DNA of 64,000 bases from Nodosilinea sp. P-1105. Its GTDB lineage: Bacteria > Cyanobacteriota > Cyanobacteriia > Phormidesmidales > Phormidesmidaceae. The position numbers and the translations under genes are program-made. Where the stretch lies: the NCBI RefSeq assembly GCF_012911975.1, contig NZ_SMDQ01000014.1, positions 43,989 to 107,988 of the forward strand. Reading direction: 5' to 3'. Every line of letters begins with the position of its first letter. The first letter of the stretch is position 1. Positions 17,209 through 24,743 of the stretch are shown in pieces. The notes beneath the pieces were generated by a model, which worked only from the letters and a program-made list of their open reading frames with translations, did not search any database and was not told where the DNA came from.

Positions 17209-18252
17209 TTAAGGGCCAGGGTTAGCGGTGGGGGGTCTGATCAGCACAATCCAGTCGGTATCGACCCGGGCAAGCCATCCCCCTGGAAATGGATCAGTCT
17301 GACTGCGGTTGGGGGCATAGATCAGGCTAACCAGCTTTTCTCCGTGGTTAAAGCTCACTTCACTGGCCACGACCTGCTGCAGCACTTGACGCACCACCCG
17401 TCGTTGCAACGCCAGGGGGGCGGCCTGTAATGGCGATCGCTGAATCCGCCAGCCTGGGAAATCTGTAGCGGCATGCACAGTCTGGTCGTAAAGGGTTTGA
17501 GCTAGCTGATCGAGCAGGGCGACCTCTGCCGTTAATAGCTCTGCGGTTTGGGCGAGGGTCGTTTCCACCTGGGGATTAAAGTGCTGCTGCAAGTACGGCA
17601 TCAGTTCTAGGCGAATCCGGTTGCGGGTATAGCTGAGGTTTTGGTTTGTGGTATCTGCCCAGATGGGTAAGTCAAACTGATGGCAAAAGGTGATGGTCTG
17701 TTGTCGAGTCAATGACAAAATAGGCCGAACCACCTGGATATGAGGACTTTGGTCACTCAGGGAACGTTGGGGAGCCAGGGCTTGCAGCCCCTGACTACCA
17801 CTGCCTCGTAATAGGTTATACAGCATGGTTTCTGCCCGATCCGAGGCCGTGTGGCCCGTGGCCACATGGGTCACCTGATCGGCGATCGCCGCCGTTTCAA
17901 AAACCTGGTAGCGCCACTGCCTCGCCTCGGCCTCGGTGTGCAGCGGTTCTGGGGCTGTGACCACCTGGATGGGGATGCTCCAGCTGTGACACAAGTTAAC
18001 CACAAAGGCGACATTGTCAGCGGAATCTGATCGCCAGCGGTGGTCACAGTGGATGGCCTGCAACCGCCAATGCCATTTCGGCTGCAAGTCCACCAGTAAT
18101 TTCAGGAGGCAAACAGAATCTTGCCCTCCGGATATCGCCACCAGGCAGACGGCCCCAGGGGGAATTAACGCCGCTGACGGTTGGGATGGCGATCGCCCCT
18201 TGAGCTGCCGATGCACCGTAGCATGAATATCACTCCAAGCCCCCTGCGCCAT
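17209..18252 (-). CDS. tilS: tRNA(Ile)-lysidine synthetase
   Basis: 347 residues. TilS modifies C34 of tRNA-Ile(CAU) to lysidine using ATP and lysine, so that AUA is read as Ile. The PP-loop motif SGGQDS is at about residues 40-45, followed by the family patterns HCDHRWR, ATGHTASDRAETML with the conserved Asp and Arg, and TNQNLSYTRNRIR. The length, without the extra C-terminal domain of E. coli TilS, fits the short cyanobacterial form. It is adjacent to a tRNA-His gene on the same strand, 52 bases away. Confidence 0.95.
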   Translation of the reverse strand: MAQGAWSDIHATVHRQLKGRSPSQPSAALIPPGAVCLVAISGGQDSVCLLKLLVDLQPKWHWRLQAIHCDHRWRSDSADNVAFVVNLCHSWSIPIQVVTAPEPLHTEAEARQWRYQVFETAAIADQVTHVATGHTASDRAETMLYNLLRGSGSQGLQALAPQRSLSDQSPHIQVVRPILSLTRQQTITFCHQFDLPIWADTTNQNLSYTRNRIRLELMPYLQQHFNPQVETTLAQTAELLTAEVALLDQLAQTLYDQTVHAATDFPGWRIQRSPLQAAPLALQRRVVRQVLQQVVASEVSFNHGEKLVSLIYAPNRSQTDPFPGGWLARVDTDWIVLIRPPTANPGP

Positions 18253-18304
18253 CTACCGGGCCCTTGCACACAGTGCTATATCAGCCAGGGACTGAATTAA
18301 CCAG

Positions 18305-18378
18305 GGCGAGTGAAGGGAATCGAACCCTCGAATGGTGGAACCACAATCCACTGCCTTAACCACTTGGCTACACTCGCC
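18305..18378 (-). tRNA. tRNA-His (anticodon GTG)
   Basis: The minus strand folds into a full cloverleaf of 74 nt. The acceptor stem is GCGAGTG/CACTCGC with the extra encoded G at position -1 opposite discriminator C73, the identity element of tRNA-His. The anticodon stem GTGGA/TCCAC holds the loop TTGTGGT with anticodon GTG, and the T-loop is TTCGATT. CCA is not encoded. Confidence 0.97.
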
Positions 18379-18450
18379 ATAATCGCGTTTTTCAATATAG
18401 CATTGATGGGCAAAGAGAAACTAGTAAAACGGGTTTTTGGGTGAGTTAAG

Positions 18451-18843
18451 ATGGCCAAGCTTAATTTAGGATGTGCCATAACGGGTCTAGCTGTGGCGGG
18501 TTTGGCTGGGGGGATGGTCGCCACCAATCCTGGCCCCGAAGCCTATGGGGACTATGCTTACCGCACCCTGACCGAGTATGTCAGTGGTAATTTGTGCGAC
18601 AACCTACCCCCAGTCCTAGGCTCGATGCTGGGAACCTCCTGTGAGGACTTAGTACAAACTACCCAGGTGGTGACACCACAGATGATTCTCGATCGCACCC
18701 AGCGCTATAACCTGGGTCTGTTTAGCCTCTACCGCACCACCCTGGGGTTGCCGGTGGAGGGGGTTTTGCCCACCTACCAGGCTGATACTATTGGCGTTTT
18801 TGATCGGTTCTTTACGGTGCGGGTAGAGCAAATCGACGGCTGA
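18451..18843 (+). CDS. DUF4359 family protein
   Basis: 130 residues. An N-terminal hydrophobic segment (LGCAITGLAVAGLAGGMVAT, residues 6-25) is a signal or anchor. The exported part contains the pattern NPGPEAYGDYAYRTLTEYV and four cysteines or so (LCDN, SCED), then NLGLFSLYRTTLG and a C-terminal strand FFTVRVEQID. This corresponds to the DUF4359 family seen mainly in cyanobacteria, with unknown function. The probable localisation is periplasmic or thylakoid lumen. It is encoded alone, 72 bases from tRNA-His on the opposite strand. Confidence 0.75.
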   Translation: MAKLNLGCAITGLAVAGLAGGMVATNPGPEAYGDYAYRTLTEYVSGNLCDNLPPVLGSMLGTSCEDLVQTTQVVTPQMILDRTQRYNLGLFSLYRTTLGLPVEGVLPTYQADTIGVFDRFFTVRVEQIDG

Positions 18844-18958
18844 GGTCGCTGGGGTCATGCCTGCCTGGGCCATGGGCTATCGCTTTAATGTGGATGCTAT
18901 GTAGGGACTATTCTGGCCAATTGCGTCATTGGATACCAGACGGTACCGGTGAAATTCC

Positions 18959-18986
18959 TATAATGTGATTACTCTTTATAAAGAGT
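18959..18986 (+). promoter_or_regulatory. Candidate promoter -10 box and palindromic operator upstream of sirB
   Basis: TATAAT is at 18959-18964, and a perfect 16-bp palindrome ACTCTTTATAAAGAGT follows at 18971-18986, where the transcript would begin. This spacing is what a repressor operator would have. No good -35 box is present 17 bases upstream. The regulator is unknown; it does not fit the NtcA consensus. Confidence 0.45.
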
Positions 18987-19048
18987 GACAACATCTGGTG
19001 CCAGGTGCTCTGTTCGCTCGGTGGCCCATCAATTTTCAGGTTTGACTT

Positions 19049-20026
19049 GTGTCTGCATCCCCCTCCACAGCGTATCTTTTAGTTTCCCACGGTAGCCGTG
19101 ATCCACGGCCGGGGCAAGCTCTGGAGCACTTAGCCCAGTTTGTACGCCAAGCGGTAACTGGTCCTCCAGGGCGATCGCCTCTGGTGCAAGCCGTTGATAA
19201 CCCCAACCGCAGTGGCGTGATGGTGGCTTACGCTAGATCTTCGTTGTCGGAGCTGACGACTAGGCGTCCCCGGTCTACGGCACGATCGCACGCCTATGAG
19301 GTGCTCACTGGCCAAGATGCCAGTCACCAGCAAACCCATATGCCCCTGGTGGGTACGGCCTGCTTAGAGGCCACCAGCTTACCGTTGCACCAGCAGGTGA
19401 TTGACTTTAGCCGCCGGGCTAGGGCGATGGGAGTCACCAAGCTCTGTATTGTGCCTCTGTTTCTGTTGAAAGGCGTCCACGTGATGGATGACATTCCAGC
19501 CCAGGTGAACCAGGCCCAAGGGGCTGTTCCCGACATCACCTTGGACATCTGTACTCACCTGGGGGGGCATCCCGGTATGGCTAACCTGCTGCGCCAGCGG
19601 CTCAAGTCCACAGATACAGAATCGCTACTGCTGCTGGCCCATGGTAGTCGTCGCCCTGGGGGCAATGCCCCGATTCAGGCGCTAGCGCGCTCCCTGGGGG
19701 GAGCGGCGGCTTTTTGGTCGGTGGCTCCCCAGCTTGAAACCCAGGTAGTGCAGTTGATGCAGTCTGGGGTGCAGCGTTTGGCCATTTTGCCCTACTTCTT
19801 ATTTACGGGTAGTCTCACCGATGCCATTACCCACGCCACCGAAGAACTGGCGGAGCGATTTCCCCAGTTAGGATTTCATCTGTTGCCACCCCTGGGTCCC
19901 TCCCAAGACTTGGCCAACCTAGTGATTGATTTGGCGCTGCATCGGGTGCCGCCCAAAGGCGCCCAGGCGATGCCGATGAAACGGGTCGCGTTTAGGCATC
20001 AGCTGCATACCCCTCTCGTCTCTTAG
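19049..20026 (+). CDS. sirB: Sirohydrochlorin chelatase (CbiX/SirB-like)
   Basis: 325 residues from a GTG start at 19049. It has two tandem CbiX-type domains, the first beginning LVSHGSRDPRPG (residues 11-22) and the second LLLAHGSRRPGG (about 194-205), each with the metal-binding histidine. It inserts Fe2+ (siroheme) or Co2+ into sirohydrochlorin. A stretch of about 60 residues rich in Arg, Ser and Thr (about 37-95) interrupts the first domain before PLVGTACLEATSLPLHQQ, which usually follows more closely. It is 89 bases upstream of the uroporphyrinogen-III methyltransferase gene, so the two consecutive pathway steps are encoded together. Confidence 0.85.
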   Translation: MSASPSTAYLLVSHGSRDPRPGQALEHLAQFVRQAVTGPPGRSPLVQAVDNPNRSGVMVAYARSSLSELTTRRPRSTARSHAYEVLTGQDASHQQTHMPLVGTACLEATSLPLHQQVIDFSRRARAMGVTKLCIVPLFLLKGVHVMDDIPAQVNQAQGAVPDITLDICTHLGGHPGMANLLRQRLKSTDTESLLLLAHGSRRPGGNAPIQALARSLGGAAAFWSVAPQLETQVVQLMQSGVQRLAILPYFLFTGSLTDAITHATEELAERFPQLGFHLLPPLGPSQDLANLVIDLALHRVPPKGAQAMPMKRVAFRHQLHTPLVS

Positions 20027-20115
20027 GGGCGTATCTTGGGCTGTGGGGCTTGGGGCGATCGCTGGCTGCTTCGCTAATATGCTAGAGTGCTGTTCTCAGA
20101 TTTTCTTAACATTCT

Positions 20116-20919
20116 ATGGTGCCAACAGCCGCTCGACCCGATGGGGACATTACCTATGGCAAGGTCTATCTTGTGGGTGCTGGCCCTGGGGACCCTGGCC
20201 TGTTTACCCTCAAAGGCAAAGGGCTGTTGGAATGTGCCGATGTGGTCATTCATGATGCCCTGGTTAGTGCCCCCATCCTGGGCATGATTAACCCTCAGGC
20301 GGAGGTGATTAACGCTGGCAAGCGCCGTGGTCGCCATTCCATGGTGCAGCCTGACATTAATAACTTGATTATTGAAAAAGCCAAAGGACAGGCGGTGATC
20401 GTCCGGCTTAAAGGCGGCGATCCATTTGTCTTTGGTCGGGGCGGGGAAGAAATGGCCGCCCTGGTTGCAGCGGGGATTGAGGTGGAAGTGGTGCCGGGCA
20501 TTACCGCTGGGGTGGCGGTACCGGCCTATGCCGGTATCCCCATTACCCACCGGGACCAGAGTTCGTCGGTCACCTTTGTCACCGGTCACGAAGCCGCCGG
20601 AAAATATCGCCCCCAGGTAAATTGGCCAGCCCTAGCCCACGGGTCTGAAACCCTGGTGATCTACATGGGCATTCGCAACCTGGGGCCAATCACCCGGGAG
20701 TTGCTGAAGGCTGACCTCAGCCCCGAAACCCCCATTGCGCTGATCCGTTGGGGCACCCATCCCCAACAGGAAACGTTAATCGGCACCCTAGGGACGATTG
20801 TGGAACAGGTCGCTGCCACCGGGTTTGAAGCCCCCGCGATCGCGGTGATTGGCCGGGTGGTCGATTGGCACGAAACGTTTCAACATTGTCGTCCTAGCCG
20901 CACCATCTGGCCTCAATAG
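20116..20919 (+). CDS. cobA: Uroporphyrinogen-III C-methyltransferase
   Basis: 267 residues. SUMT transfers two methyl groups from S-adenosylmethionine to uroporphyrinogen III, giving precorrin-2, the precursor of siroheme and cobalamin. Motifs of the tetrapyrrole methylase fold are clear: VYLVGAGPGDPGLFTLKG near the N-terminus, RLKGGDPFVFGRGGEE, the proline-rich PAYAGIPITHRDQS, and a GHE segment. It is a stand-alone SUMT, not the CysG fusion, as in most cyanobacteria. Siroheme is needed for nitrite and sulfite reductases, so the pair with the chelatase probably serves assimilation. Confidence 0.95.
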   Translation: MVPTAARPDGDITYGKVYLVGAGPGDPGLFTLKGKGLLECADVVIHDALVSAPILGMINPQAEVINAGKRRGRHSMVQPDINNLIIEKAKGQAVIVRLKGGDPFVFGRGGEEMAALVAAGIEVEVVPGITAGVAVPAYAGIPITHRDQSSSVTFVTGHEAAGKYRPQVNWPALAHGSETLVIYMGIRNLGPITRELLKADLSPETPIALIRWGTHPQQETLIGTLGTIVEQVAATGFEAPAIAVIGRVVDWHETFQHCRPSRTIWPQ

Positions 20920-20963
20920 TCTTTTGTAGGGAACAGATTGCAGGAGACAGCCAGGGTTAGTCA

Positions 20964-21167
20964 ACTAAACAGCAGCAATTCTCATTATTATTTCTGAGAG
21001 AAGGTGGTACCGGTCAGGCTGAGCTTGTCGTTTCGCAAGCGACATGAAACACGTAGGGGCTCCCTGAGGGAGCAAGCCTGTTTCTGCGTCTACAGCGCAG
21101 GGTTATGGCCTTCGACACGCTCAGGCCGAACGATAGCGACCCAAAATGAGAATTGCTGACTAAACAG
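20964..21167. mobile_element. 186-bp MITE with 14-bp inverted ends and 9-bp target duplication
   Basis: The 14-bp terminal inverted repeats CAGCAATTCTCATT (20973-20986) and AATGAGAATTGCTG (21145-21158) are perfect. Directly outside each end stands the same 9-bp sequence ACTAAACAG (20964-20972 and 21159-21167), a target-site duplication. There is no open frame for a transposase, so movement would need an enzyme elsewhere. The interior contains the 70-bp repeat also present at 17094-17163. It occupies the 321-base gap between cobA and thrC. Confidence 0.88.
21009..21078 (+). repeat. 70-bp dispersed structured repeat, copy 2
   Basis: Inside the MITE. It includes two small stems, GTCG/CGAC around a CAAG-containing loop and GCTCCC-TGA-GGGAGC. 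It matches the reverse complement of 17094-17163 at about 65 of 70 positions. Confidence 0.75.
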
Positions 21168-21240
21168 ACTTCTAGGAAAACTGTAGTTTCCATAAGTTGG
21201 GCTGCGTCCACCCTCGGGAAGACCATTTCCCAGAAGCGGG

Positions 21241-22374
21241 CTAAAACCCCATCGCTTTGGCCAAGGTAACCGGATCAGGGTTGAGCCCGGCCTTAACCTG
21301 GTTGTTGCTGTGCTGAATGGCCGTATCAGGATCCTTCAGACCATTGCCAGTCAGCACACAGACCACATTAGCCCCAGCGGGAACCTGGTCCTTCACCTTC
21401 AGCAGACCAGCCACCGAGGCGGCACTGGCGGGTTCACAAAATACCCCTTCCAACGCCAGGATGCGGTAAGCCTCTAAAATCTCTTCATCGGTGACGGCGT
21501 TAAAGGCCCCTTGGCTAGCGTCCCGCACCGCTTCGGCTGGCTGCCAGCTGGCGGGGTTACCGATGCGGATGGCCGTGGCAATGGTGTGGGGATCGCTGAC
21601 CACATGGCCGTTCACCAGCGGAGCCGCCCCGGCCGCCTGAAAGCCCATCATTTTAGGCAAGCGACTACACTTACCCTGCTGGTGATACTCGCAAAAGCCC
21701 ATCCAATAGGCGGTAATGTTGCCAGCATTGCCCACCGGAATGCATAGCCAGTCAGGGGCATCCCCCATGGCATCTACCACCTCAAAGGCCCCAGTCTTTT
21801 GCCCTTCTAGCCGATAAGGGTTCACCGAGTTAACTAGAGTCACTGGATAATCTTTGGCTAACTCGCGCACCATGTGCAGGGCGTCGTCAAAGTTACCATT
21901 GATAGCCAATACCTCTGCCCCATACAGCAAGGCTTGGGCCAGCTTGCCCAAGGCCACATAGCCATCAGGAATTAACACAAAGGCCCGCATCCCACCCCGA
22001 CGAGCATAGGCCGCCGCCGCCGCCGACGTGTTGCCTGTACTGGCGCAAATCACGGCTTCAGCACCATCTTCTTTGGCTTTAGAAACGGCCATGGTCATCC
22101 CCCGGTCTTTAAAGCTGCCGGTGGGGTTGAGGCCATCGTATTTCACCCAGACTTTGACCCCCTGACCGATGCGATCGGCCAAGGCGGGCATGGCAATCAA
22201 AGGGGTATTCCCTTCGCACAGGGTGACCACAGGGGTTTGAGCAGACACCGGCAGGTAAGCCCGGTACGCTTCAATCAACCCTGGCCAAGCCTGTATCCCC
22301 GCCGAAGCAGCGCGATGGGCCGTGGACGCAGCAAGGTCAGAGGTGATGACGGAAGGAGATACGCTAATGGTCAC
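21241..22374 (-). CDS. thrC: Threonine synthase
   Basis: 377 residues from the GTG at 22374 ([11 protein letters not shown]), which places the family-like part [14 protein letters not shown] near the N-terminus; an ATG at 22428 would add 18 hydrophobic residues not typical of the enzyme. This PLP enzyme converts O-phosphohomoserine to threonine. The PLP lysine is in TGSFKDRGM, the phosphate-binding loop is [10 protein letters not shown], and EGNTPLI and [15 protein letters not shown] are family signatures. It is monocistronic as far as can be seen. No strong ribosome site supports either start. Confidence 0.93.
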   Translation of the reverse strand: MTISVSPSVITSDLAASTAHRAASAGIQAWPGLIEAYRAYLPVSAQTPVVTLCEGNTPLIAMPALADRIGQGVKVWVKYDGLNPTGSFKDRGMTMAVSKAKEDGAEAVICASTGNTSAAAAAYARRGGMRAFVLIPDGYVALGKLAQALLYGAEVLAINGNFDDALHMVRELAKDYPVTLVNSVNPYRLEGQKTGAFEVVDAMGDAPDWLCIPVGNAGNITAYWMGFCEYHQQGKCSRLPKMMGFQAAGAAPLVNGHVVSDPHTIATAIRIGNPASWQPAEAVRDASQGAFNAVTDEEILEAYRILALEGVFCEPASAASVAGLLKVKDQVPAGANVVCVLTGNGLKDPDTAIQHSNNQVKAGLNPDPVTLAKAMGF

Positions 22375-22744
22375 GATAAAGTAACAGATATGATGCTCTA
22401 GAGGCCAAAGGCTAATTGATTTAGGCAATCTTTAGCCAAATTTGTTATTTTCTAGTTTACCGTGCCCTAGGACACACGACTGGAAAGGGGGACAAAACGA
22501 TAAATGTCGGCTTTGGGCCACTGGCCAAGTCCCCGCTAGAGAGTACCCACAACCCAACCCAACAAACCAGGAAAACGGAGGGCTGGGGGAATGGCCTTGA
22601 GGCCGGATTAAAAGGCCGGATTAAGATAAGAACTGATCTAGATTTAGCTCCCTGATTTGGGTCCTTTACCCTAAGATAGTTTTCTGGACAAGGATGTAAA
22701 AATGCCTTAACGTTTTACTAAGTACATATTCCTATGGTTGTGCC
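22375..22744. other. Intergenic region upstream of thrC and the 22745 gene
   Basis: Divergent promoter region, AT-rich near thrC. I see no RNA gene, remnant or hairpin terminator. No clear -10/-35 pair could be assigned by eye. Confidence 0.45.
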
Positions 22745-23041
22745 ATGAATGCCCCTGTAGACAACCGCGATGTCTCTCAATCTGCGTCTGCCAATACCGT
22801 TGCCTCGCTTCAGGCGGCATTGGATAAGACCCATGGCGATCCGACATCTCATCAGGCTGCCGTTGACCGGTCTCCAGCCGCCGATGACAAAATTTGTTGG
22901 GTCGAGCTGCGTCAGTCCCCTTACTTGCCCGATCAGCAGGTGGAGTTACTACATTTGCAGGCCGAAGCCGAAGCCCTGCTTTTACAGCTGCAAGCCGCCC
23001 AGCAAAAACGTCAAGGACAGGCGGCTGCTCTACCTCGGTAG
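22745..23041 (+). CDS. Small protein with C-terminal coiled coil, unknown function
   Basis: 98 residues. The N-terminal 50 residues are polar and probably disordered; the centre CWVELRQSPYLPDQQVELLHLQ looks like the conserved part; residues 66-92 form a Leu/Gln/Ala-rich coiled coil (AEAEALLLQLQAAQQKRQ). It lies upstream of two other plus-strand genes (86 bases to the next). I recognise the W-x-ELRQSPYLP pattern from cyanobacterial hypothetical proteins, with no function known. Confidence 0.6.
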   Translation: MNAPVDNRDVSQSASANTVASLQAALDKTHGDPTSHQAAVDRSPAADDKICWVELRQSPYLPDQQVELLHLQAEAEALLLQLQAAQQKRQGQAAALPR

Positions 23042-23127
23042 GATCTGTTCTCTACTCACTCAAAAGAGCGTGTTCCATTTTTGGTGGAATTCGCTATTGT
23101 TATGAACAACGTGTGGGGAGATGACGA

Positions 23128-23967
23128 ATGACTTATTCTGCAACCCCTCAGGCCGAACAGCCGAGGAACGCTAACAACCGTAAGCTCTACCTGGTGATTG
23201 CTGGAATTGTCGTCGCAGCATCGTTGGGTGGGGCGACTTTCAAGCTGATGCAGAGTGACTCGGAGACCACGACGGGAGCTGACCCGGCGGTGTTCGGTGA
23301 GCCTACTGATATAGATGCAGCGGCCCCTGTTTTTGAGTCAGAGCCCTTCTTTCAAGCGGCATCGCCATCTATCCAGCTAGCGGATCCTAGTCTGCTCCAA
23401 TCTACGTCATCTCAAGCCAGAGTTGAAACCGTTACCGCCGGACGCCCCGATCCATTTTCTCCGGTGATTGTACCCACCCGAGCACCGAGCCGACCTCAGC
23501 CTGTTGTGGCCGCAGCTACCCCTGCTACCCCCACAGCCCAAGCCCCAACTGCAACGGCTCAGCCCCCCTCCCCGACAGTTTCTCCTGTGACTCCTGTGAC
23601 GACCCAAGCCTTGCCCCCCTTACCCCAAGGGGCATTGCCTATTCTGCCCCCGTCCCTTGTCCCGGGTAGTGTGCCCCAGGACAGTCAAACCGTTGCTGTT
23701 GCCCCGACTGGTAGTCCCACCTTTCAAAGCTTGATTGACCAGGTGGTGATTAGCGGTGCCGTGCAGGTGGGCAGCAGTGTGAGTGTGATTGTGACTGAGC
23801 CAGGCAGCACCGTCAGTCGTCGGGTCAGCCAAGGGGATATGCTGGCAGGCGGTCGAATTCGGGTGAAAGCGATTGATATGTCGGCTCAGGAACCCATGAT
23901 AGTGTTGACCTATGACGGTCGAGACTACACCCGCAGCATTGGCGCGTCTATGGTGAGCACGCTTTAG
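23128..23967 (+). CDS. Membrane-anchored protein with PilP/GspC-like C-terminal domain
   Basis: 279 residues. GGGGAGATG stands just before the ATG. A single membrane helix lies at about residues 22-42 (YLVIAGIVVAASLGGATFKL). A long Pro-, Ala- and Thr-rich linker (about 50-190) leads to a compact beta domain at about 195-275, with VVISGAVQVGSSVSVIV, GDMLAGGRIRVKAI and an YDGRDYTRSIG ending. This layout (anchor, Pro-rich linker, small beta domain) is shared by PilP and GspC, which link inner-membrane and outer-membrane parts of pili and type II secretion systems. The assignment is inferred from architecture; no pil or gsp genes are adjacent. Confidence 0.6.
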   Translation: MTYSATPQAEQPRNANNRKLYLVIAGIVVAASLGGATFKLMQSDSETTTGADPAVFGEPTDIDAAAPVFESEPFFQAASPSIQLADPSLLQSTSSQARVETVTAGRPDPFSPVIVPTRAPSRPQPVVAAATPATPTAQAPTATAQPPSPTVSPVTPVTTQALPPLPQGALPILPPSLVPGSVPQDSQTVAVAPTGSPTFQSLIDQVVISGAVQVGSSVSVIVTEPGSTVSRRVSQGDMLAGGRIRVKAIDMSAQEPMIVLTYDGRDYTRSIGASMVSTL

Positions 23968-24068
23968 GAAACTCCGCATGCTGGCTGTGCGGTAAACAGA
24001 CTTTCACGATAGGCTGATATAAGCCTTGGTATAGGAAGAGCCTAGACAGGCCGTCTGGGGAGAAGCGT

Positions 24069-24593
24069 ATGGGCAGAGCCGGTAGCCGAATCGCAACATC
24101 AGGTGCTCGACATCATCGAGCCTTAGACTTAGAAGCCGGTGAAACTTATGACTGCCCGGTCTGTCGCCATGGGCAGTTAGAGGTCATGGCCTTGATGGAT
24201 GCCTATGCCTGTAGCTTCTGCCGCCATATTTTTGAAGCTAATCTTGAACAGCAAACTATCCATGTGGTGGATGGGGTTCAACCCATGGGCTGGCGTTGGC
24301 AAGGCTGGCGCTGGCAAGCCCTACATCAGGGCCGCACTGATATTACGGTCACCCTCTGGGTGGTTGGTTTAGCGCTGGTTGTATTGCCCGCTGGGATTGT
24401 GGCGCTAGGGGGGTACCTGTTTCCGCCTTTGGAGAATACGACCGAGGTGAACTGGTCCTTAGTGTGGGCTCTGATTACCCTGGCGGCTCATGGCACTATG
24501 GTGGGCTGGCTAATGGCAGAACACTATCAGTTCCCAGTCTATGTATTGGCGAAAATCCGACTGCGACGCTTCCTGGAGCGCTTGCCAGGGTAG
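24069..24593 (+). CDS. Zinc-ribbon membrane protein of unknown function
   Basis: 174 residues. Residues 28-57 hold two CxxC pairs, CPVC and CSFC, separated by about 18 residues, forming a probable zinc ribbon. A Trp/Gln-rich segment (GWRWQGWRWQAL) follows, then two membrane helices at about 98-120 and 132-152. The C-terminus is basic (KIRLRRFLERLPG). This is the third of three co-directional genes. A cytoplasmic zinc ribbon with two membrane helices suggests a membrane scaffold or regulator; no family is recognised with confidence. Confidence 0.6.
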   Translation: MGRAGSRIATSGARHHRALDLEAGETYDCPVCRHGQLEVMALMDAYACSFCRHIFEANLEQQTIHVVDGVQPMGWRWQGWRWQALHQGRTDITVTLWVVGLALVVLPAGIVALGGYLFPPLENTTEVNWSLVWALITLAAHGTMVGWLMAEHYQFPVYVLAKIRLRRFLERLPG

Positions 24594-24659
24594 CAAAAGG
24601 CAAAAGGGCTATACCTATGCGCCGCAGGATAGATAATAAATGAGTACTCTGCGGCATCG

Positions 24660-24682
24660 GTCGGCCAACCATGCCTGATACC
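24660..24682 (-). repeat. Dispersed GGTATCAGGAATGGTTGG-type repeat, copy
   Basis: Read on the minus strand it gives GGTATCAGGCATGGTTGGCC plus GAC. Similar sequences stand at 26499, 44921 and 54549, all between genes. Confidence 0.5.
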
Positions 24683-24743
24683 TAACGCCCAGCACCTGCC
24701 ACCCAGCACCAGGCTGTCTGTTGTAAACAGGATTTGCTGATCT

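Noticed and set aside
22375..22428. ATG start of threonine synthase
   Set aside because: Adds 18 residues ([18 protein letters not shown]) not seen in the family; the GTG at 22374 fits better, though without a clear ribosome site.
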